Source: Cololabis saira
Taxonomy: Eukaryota > Chordata > Actinopteri > Beloniformes > Belonidae
Reading direction: 5' to 3'
Assembly: GCF_033807715.1 (NCBI RefSeq)
Contig: NC_084592.1
Location: forward strand, 24,003,501 to 24,067,500
Length of the DNA stretch: 64,000 bases
Part shown: positions 58,750 to 64,000 of the stretch, in pieces
Position numbering within the stretch: the stretch's first letter is position 1
Layout: each line of letters opens with the position of its first letter
Made by a program: the position numbers and the translations under genes
The notes under the pieces: generated by a model
What the model saw: only the letters and a program-made list of their open reading frames with translations
The model's database searches: none
What the model was told of the DNA's origin: nothing

Positions 58750-59250
58750 TTAAAGGGGACCTATTATGAAAAACACATTTTTTCTTGCTTTAACATATAT
58801 AAAGTGGTCTCCCCTCAGCCTGCCCACTCAGAGAAGGAGGAAAGCAACCAAATTCTGCAGTGTCTGTACAGCCGCCCGGATGAGCCATCCAGTGTCACGT
58901 GGCTTCTACGAGCCGTTCAGATTCTGCTCCCGTCGTTACGTAACGACAGGAGTGATGCGTGAAACCACGCCCACAACTAACTCGGCCGGACCTTCCGCCA
59001 TTTTTTCGTAGCGGTGTATCGCGTCATTCACGTCATCGCGTCAGGCAACCAATCAGCACAGAGCCTCATTATCATAGCCCCGCCCACTCAGAATCCAGCA
59101 TAGAGAAGGAGGTTAGAAACGGGGAAGATAAAGACATGGCTCAGAGACCGAATTTCTAATTTATTTAGCAAAAACAATCAAAAGCTTGTTTTTAAGACAT
59201 TCAAGGCCTGTTTAAAATAGGTATTAGATGCCATAATAGGTCCCCTTTAA
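58750..59250. mobile_element. TTAA-flanked MITE, 501 bp
   Basis: The ends ttaaaggggacctattatg and cataataggtcccctttaa are perfect 19-bp inverted repeats including the TTAA. The interior carries gcgtcattcacgtcatcgcg and tagccccgcccactcagaat words typical of this abundant fish family. No coding capacity. Confidence 0.88.
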
Positions 59251-59859
59251 ATAAGTAAAAACATACATCAATTATCTGAACTAGATCAGCAGTGTACATA
59301 CTGTGAGTATCTATCATCTATCTTTTTTAACTTTCTGTATCTGCATAAATATGACTAAAAACACCACCAGATCACGAGTCTTAAGAGACTAAAAAAGTAA
59401 ATGTTGCATGACAAACATCGCACTAAAAGGTTATAAAACCATCTTCAAAGAAATCTAATTTCCCAAATCCAAAATCAGACATGTCATACACGATAAAACT
59501 GAAATTCAAGACCATAGTTTCATCTCCTTTTGAGTCGTTTACCAACAAAGATCACTCTCAGAGTGAGGTGTTTAATTCTTAATACTACAAAGTCAGCAAA
59601 GCTGGCCAGAGAGCCGAGATAGCTTCTAAGTAATTAAAGGCCTTGGCTACTTTGGTTAATGTTACTGTTCCTGACTCAGCCAACAGCGAACGCCACTGTT
59701 GGGTGTGACAATGCTGCAAGGTAGCAGCCATTCCTTTCCAAAAACTACACTGTATGCTCAAGCTACGAAGCCCAAAAATTATTGATATACTAGATGAAAC
59801 CTAAAAATTAAATTTGGGTTAAAATAAGATGTGTTTGATGAAGAGAAAAAAAAAATATT
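59251..59859. other. nothing recognised
   Basis: No supported feature. Confidence 0.45.
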
Positions 59860-60597
59860 CAGTGCGTTTACATGCAGCAAAGAAATCGGATTTCTGATCG
59901 TATCAGATAAAGACATCCAGAAGACCGAATCACTTGTCTGAGTTTACATGCTGTTCAGAGAATCGGATAAATGGCCCGAGCATGGCTGACTCCGTGGCGC
60001 TACAGTACGTACACATGCAGCGATTCAACCTGGTTGCAGATCTGATCAGATAATGACATGCAGAAGATTGGATCACTTGTCTGATTACACATGCTGTTCT
60101 GAGATCAGACTGAATCAGATTGAATAAGCCACTGTAACCAGAGCATGGCTGACTCCGTGACGCTAGGTGGCGCTGTACCCAAGGTAACGATTTTAACAAA
60201 GAGCCACTTCCGGTTGACCTCCGCTTAACAACAAGGAAAGGAAAAAGTGCATTCTAACTGCTTTCCTATTAATAATCTGTCTAAAACAGCCTTTCTCAAC
60301 CTTTTTTCAGTCATGACACCTTTCAAAAGTGAATAAAATCTCACGACACCCCAGAGTAAAATATAATTAAAAACCGCACTGCATCGCTCTGACTGTAAAT
60401 GCATAAGTCCCGTTTATTTTGTAGCAATAACTTGAACACGATAACTGCACCAGAGTAGAAGTCATCGTTCACTGTTGTGCTTAGTTGCCACGCTGATGGA
60501 CAGAAACTATGGTGACTTTTAAAAGAAAGACTGCCTAAAGAGACTTTTCCAGCCGGCTTCACTTTGAACGGGCGGTGTGAACCGGCCATTCAAAGTG

Positions 60598-60740
60598 AAG
60601 CCTGATTTATGGTTCCGCGTTAAATCGACGCAGAGCCTACGGCGTAACGTACGCGGCAAAGCGCACCGTACGTGTGCGTCGCCGCATAACCTACGGCGTA
60701 ATCTCTGCGTTGGTTAACGCAGAACCATAAATCAGACTTA
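60598..60740. mobile_element. TTATGGTTCCGCG-family foldback MITE, 143 bp
   Basis: The ends aagcctgatttatggttccg and (reverse complement) taagtctgatttatggttct are inverted, with a cgcagagcctacggcgta-type stem. It is adjacent to a second small hairpin at 60553-60600 (cttcactttgaa / ttcaaagtgaag). Confidence 0.8.
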
Positions 60741-60766
60741 AGGCTGCAGCGGCGTGTGAGCGACGG

Positions 60767-61015
60767 ATGACTGAGAGGGAGAAGAGTTTCTCCAGGAGTG
60801 GAAGGCAGCGCCGGGCAAGTTATGCCACAGTTTGCAGATGGATTGTTGATGCGTGGGCTAACGTGTCTGCTGGGATTATTTTGCGAGCTTTTGCAAAAGC
60901 GTGCATTTCCGAGGCGCCGCACGGCACGGAAAGTGACTCTGACAGCGAGGAATTTCGGACTAGCACAGCTGATTTAGCGGAGCTCTTTAATGCAGAAACA
61001 GAGGATGAGACTTAA
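60767..61015 (+). pseudogene. pogo/Tigger-type transposase C-terminal fragment
   Basis: 82 codons reading SFSRSGRQRRASYATVCRWI then VDAWANVSAGIILRAFAKAC, with an acidic end and a stop. This matches the C-terminal part of CENP-B/pogo-type DDE transposases as I know them (F-T-x-xGxxRRxSYxxVCxWIxxAW...V...GFxKAGI). The catalytic domain is missing, replaced upstream by a foldback MITE. The frame is open but has no start context; the first Met is inside the motif region. It is a remnant, not a host gene. Confidence 0.65.
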
Positions 61016-62081
61016 CGGGTTTGATTAATGTAAAAACTGAAATAAAGTAGCCTACAATCAAACAAAGTTTTGCTCCCGCTGTATTTTTAAATACGCACGC
61101 TTGTGTGCTGTGTGTGTTCTTGTGTGTGTGCCTTTTCGGTCGGTGCGCCGTGTGTTTTAAATACAGAAATGACACAAGACTGAGGCTATGCCTTTCCACA
61201 CGGCGCCCGTATGGTCGCGAAAATACAGTATTTATATATGAAATGTCAGAATAGGAAATATTTTGACGACACCCCTGAAGCAGTCAAACGACACCCCAGG
61301 GTGCTACTACTGAGCGGGCTGAGCACGCGTCGCGTCGTCTCCTTTCACTTCCGGGTGAATCCCCTCCCCCGGGGGAAAACCCCACCCGGGGGAAATTCTC
61401 GAGCATGCGCAGACTGTAATATCCATGTCCCCGTACACATGGCGTTAACAACCTGGTTGCGACTGGCTTATAGGTGCTCCAAACTGGTTGATGAATCCGG
61501 CTTGACCAGGTTGACTTGACCAGGTTGAGGTGTTCACATGCAGTTTTAAAGTCGGTTTAAAGTCTCAAACCGATCTGCAACCAGGTTGAATCGCTGCATG
61601 TGAACGTACTGAGTATGTGGCGCTGTAACCATTGTAACCATTGTAACCATTTCAACAAAGAGCCACTTCCGGTTGACGGTTGTTTTGTTTGGCGCCAATG
61701 TATGCCTTCCATATTTTTCCACTTTATTTTGATCTGCTCCGGTGTCCTGATGAAGCTTCTGCCATCTCTTTCGCAATCTTTTTTAAAGGTCTTTAAACAA
61801 CTATTTAACATGTGCTGTCTCCTTTCACTTCCGGGTGAATGCCCCAGAAGAAATTCTCGAGCATGCGCAGACTGCAATATCCGATGTCTCCGTATACATG
61901 GCGTTAAACTTTAGACTCTGAACGAATTATCTAGGTGTTGCTGTGATCCGATTATTAAATGTCCGATATTGGTCCGAAATAGGTCCGAAGTTGGATTAAG
62001 GTGTTTACATGCAGTTTAAAAGTCCGAACGATCTCTTATACGATCAAAAATCCGATTGAACTGCTTCATGTAAACGTACTG

Positions 62082-64000
62082 ACTGTATTCCAGCATATTA
62101 ACCTTATTCTTTTGTTGAAGCCTGGTAGTGGTGTATTCATTATTGGGTGTTGTTTTGCCACGTCTGGCTAGTCTGGCCAGCCTTGCCATTTACTTTCCTC
62201 ATTATCACCAAGACTTACGTTCTATTCGAACTGGCCTAAAATTACCCGTGGACCTGCAGTAATTGTAAAATTACACCCCAACTTCTGCATTTAGTTCAGC
62301 GCATTTGTGCTAGATAAGCAAAGTTTGCAACTTACCGTGGAGGAATTTTCACTTTACAAATCACAAACATGGCGCATTCAGACGGGATTAAAATCACAGA
62401 CGTCCTGAGTGATTATTACAAATTACCGGAGGTCCCCAGATAATTTTAACCCCATGCAAATGGGGCATTAGTCTGGTTCCTCTGGGTTTTACTTTCATTT
62501 AATTGGGGGATGTACCAACGCACACAGAAGAAACTGAGTAGATGTAGAACCAATCAGAGCGACATGTGAAATAGGTAGACTGACAACTAAATAAGTACAA
62601 AATACATCCAAAACGGCATGCAGTGGAGTAGGAACACTTGTGAAAGACTGTTGCTAGATCTGCAGCAAAAACTCATCGATCCAAGGGGTTATTAGCAATT
62701 GACAGCCATCTTGTTTGTTTTGAATAGTCACTCTGAGATGCTCCTCTATGAGTGAATCCGAAACCTTAGCTTTGGCAATCAACTGACACCAAGTACTAAT
62801 CCAACAGCAATACCACCAATTAATGTCAAATCAAGAATATCTGTTAAATTAAGAAACCCTGGAATTAAACATGTGGTAACCTTTTATTTCATCAGAATCA
62901 GTATCTCTACCTCGTCCCTCTGTAACTTGCCTTTACATAGCAGGACATAAAGGGGGAAAGAAGTGATAGAAAAGAAAGAAAAGTGATGATTTCTTCATCC
63001 TTGTTGTGGAGGTTTTCCCCTGCAAGCACTGACTGTGTGTTTTAAAGAGCCAGATCTGCTGGAGTGAGCATCTTTCCTCCAGAAAGTCTTTCATCCTTTC
63101 TCATCTCGCCAGCTCCTACTGCTCAGAACGAGAGATGGCACATAAAATCGGGTGCCGCATCATGGAAGACAGCTGCAATGAGCAAATCAAAGAGAAGGCA
63201 TGCCGACTGGCAAGAGGAGCCTGGATTAGAGGCCTCAAAAGAGCCCTTATACTGTGAATGTGCATATACAGTATGGCTGAGATCGCTGGGAGGTTTGATC
63301 TAATGGATTCTGCTGGAGAAAGGCTCAATATACAATTTTAGCAATTATTTGAACCTCATGGTGTTAGTTTATTACTAGAATCGAATGGAGTGAAGAGAGT
63401 GAACTGGGGTTACACAGAGAAAGTATCACCAGGGAGTGCTTTAGTCTGGATAGTTAGGCAGTTAATCAAGTTCTGCAGGTGTTATCTATACAATTGAAGG
63501 AAAACAAGAGAAAGAACTCCATATTTAAATTACCTCTGGAAATAAAGAGGGAATTAATTTTGTGACTGCCTCGTTTTAAAAACAAACAATGAATAACACC
63601 ATATTTTACACCGTGTTATTATTTGAAGAAAATGAGCAGAAGAAGAGCATTAAAACATCTACTTGATTCAAAAACTTTCAGAACCAACTTTAAAATGTGG
63701 CTGATCTGATGTGGCTCAGCTTTCTGCAACTGATCATGACCTTCCAGCTCATCGTCTCCTCCCAGCAGATCCAGGCCCTTTCTGTCACTTCTCAACGGCG
63801 TTTTGACGTTGGGGGATTACTCCACCCATACTTGGATTGCCTTCCTTTCTTGCAAGGCCAAATCTGGTCACGTGCTTCCTAAGACATCCACCTTATACCC
63901 ATCCCCACCTTTTATACCAGCTTAGCAGAATTCAGAGATGCCAGGGTTTCTATACAACCTGCGCAGAAGAGCTAATCTTACCCCCAAAGCCTTGACAGTG
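62082..64000. other. nothing firmly recognised
   Basis: A segment at about 62190-62475 (cggaggtccccagataattt) shares words with 53725-53760 and may be the same unclassified repeat. The rest has no supported exon, RNA or repeat. Short frames at 63064-63303 and 63697-63882 have no recognisable domain. Confidence 0.4.

Larger units (their letters stand above)
60003..61612. mobile_element. inner element of the same family
   Basis: cagtacgtacacatgcagcg, then attcaacctggttgcagatc at the left, is matched in reverse complement at 61570-61612. Its body repeats words of the outer element (gagcatggctgactccgtga; aaagagccacttccggttga). It has itself received a pogo-type remnant and a foldback MITE (60285-61310). 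Confidence 0.75.
59860..62081. mobile_element. outer CAGTGCGTTTACATG element
   Basis: The left end (cagtgcgtttacatgcagc, then aatcggatttctgatcgta) and the reverse complement of the right end (cagtacgtttacatgaagc, then aatcggatttttgatcgta) match over about 50 bp. The body contains gagccacttccggttgac and atggctgactccgtg. It is split by an inner element of the same family at about 60003-61612. No transposase is visible and no clear target duplication was found. Confidence 0.75.

Overview
This is vertebrate nuclear DNA, almost certainly from a teleost fish. The evidence is its repeat content: several Tc1-like transposon lineages, TTAA-flanked and hAT/Harbinger/Tigger-type non-autonomous elements, L2- and RTE-type LINE ends, a tRNA-headed SINE, and long di-, tri- and tetranucleotide arrays. 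There are no operons, no long single-copy ORFs and no bacterial features. A percomorph is likely, but that is inference.

The host gene is the 5' part of map2 (microtubule-associated protein 2), read on the minus strand. The start-codon exon is at 20067-20304 (CDS 20067-20250). It encodes a 61-residue N-terminus beginning MADNRQPEDS and containing ENGFNGELT. It splices in phase 1 to a 90-nt exon at 2262-2351 (EQVSARIVQEVTAEAVAV...), the diagnostic MAP2 N-terminal block. A 27-nt symmetrical candidate microexon (AEHFGPLER) lies at 315-341. Later map2 exons would lie left of the window. Everything right of 20304 is 5' intron, untranslated exons or upstream DNA; I could not place the main promoter. 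A GC-rich patch at about 10125-10310, with a palindromic RFX X-box and a good minus-strand splice donor, is a candidate internal promoter and first exon.

Layout: 1-2.3 kb holds the map2 microexon, the 90-nt exon and a decayed Tc1. 2.4-20 kb is a large intron with Tc1, RTE and L2 remnants, tetranucleotide arrays, two TTAA-flanked elements and one structurally complete Tc1-like transposon (18227-19821, intact 340-aa transposase). 20.4-20.9 kb is a hAT-type element with perfect 8-bp target duplications. 24-26.2 kb is a Tigger-like element with others nested inside. 29.5-38 kb has hAT and Tc1 fossils and a SINE inserted into an L2-like repeat. 38.7-40.8 kb is a large AGT/AGC trinucleotide array interrupted by a foldback element. 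46.6-52.2 kb is a 5.6-kb composite of three tandem units of about 1.8 kb carrying 128-bp subrepeats, flanked by an 8-bp direct repeat. 53-62 kb is further nested non-autonomous elements and a pogo-type transposase remnant.

Apart from map2, the only apparently intact protein-coding gene is the Tc1 transposase. The most unusual structures are the 46.6-52.2 kb composite (2, 3 and 5 copies of an exact 128-bp repeat in successive units) and the intact Tc1 lying 245 bp from a map2 splice donor.
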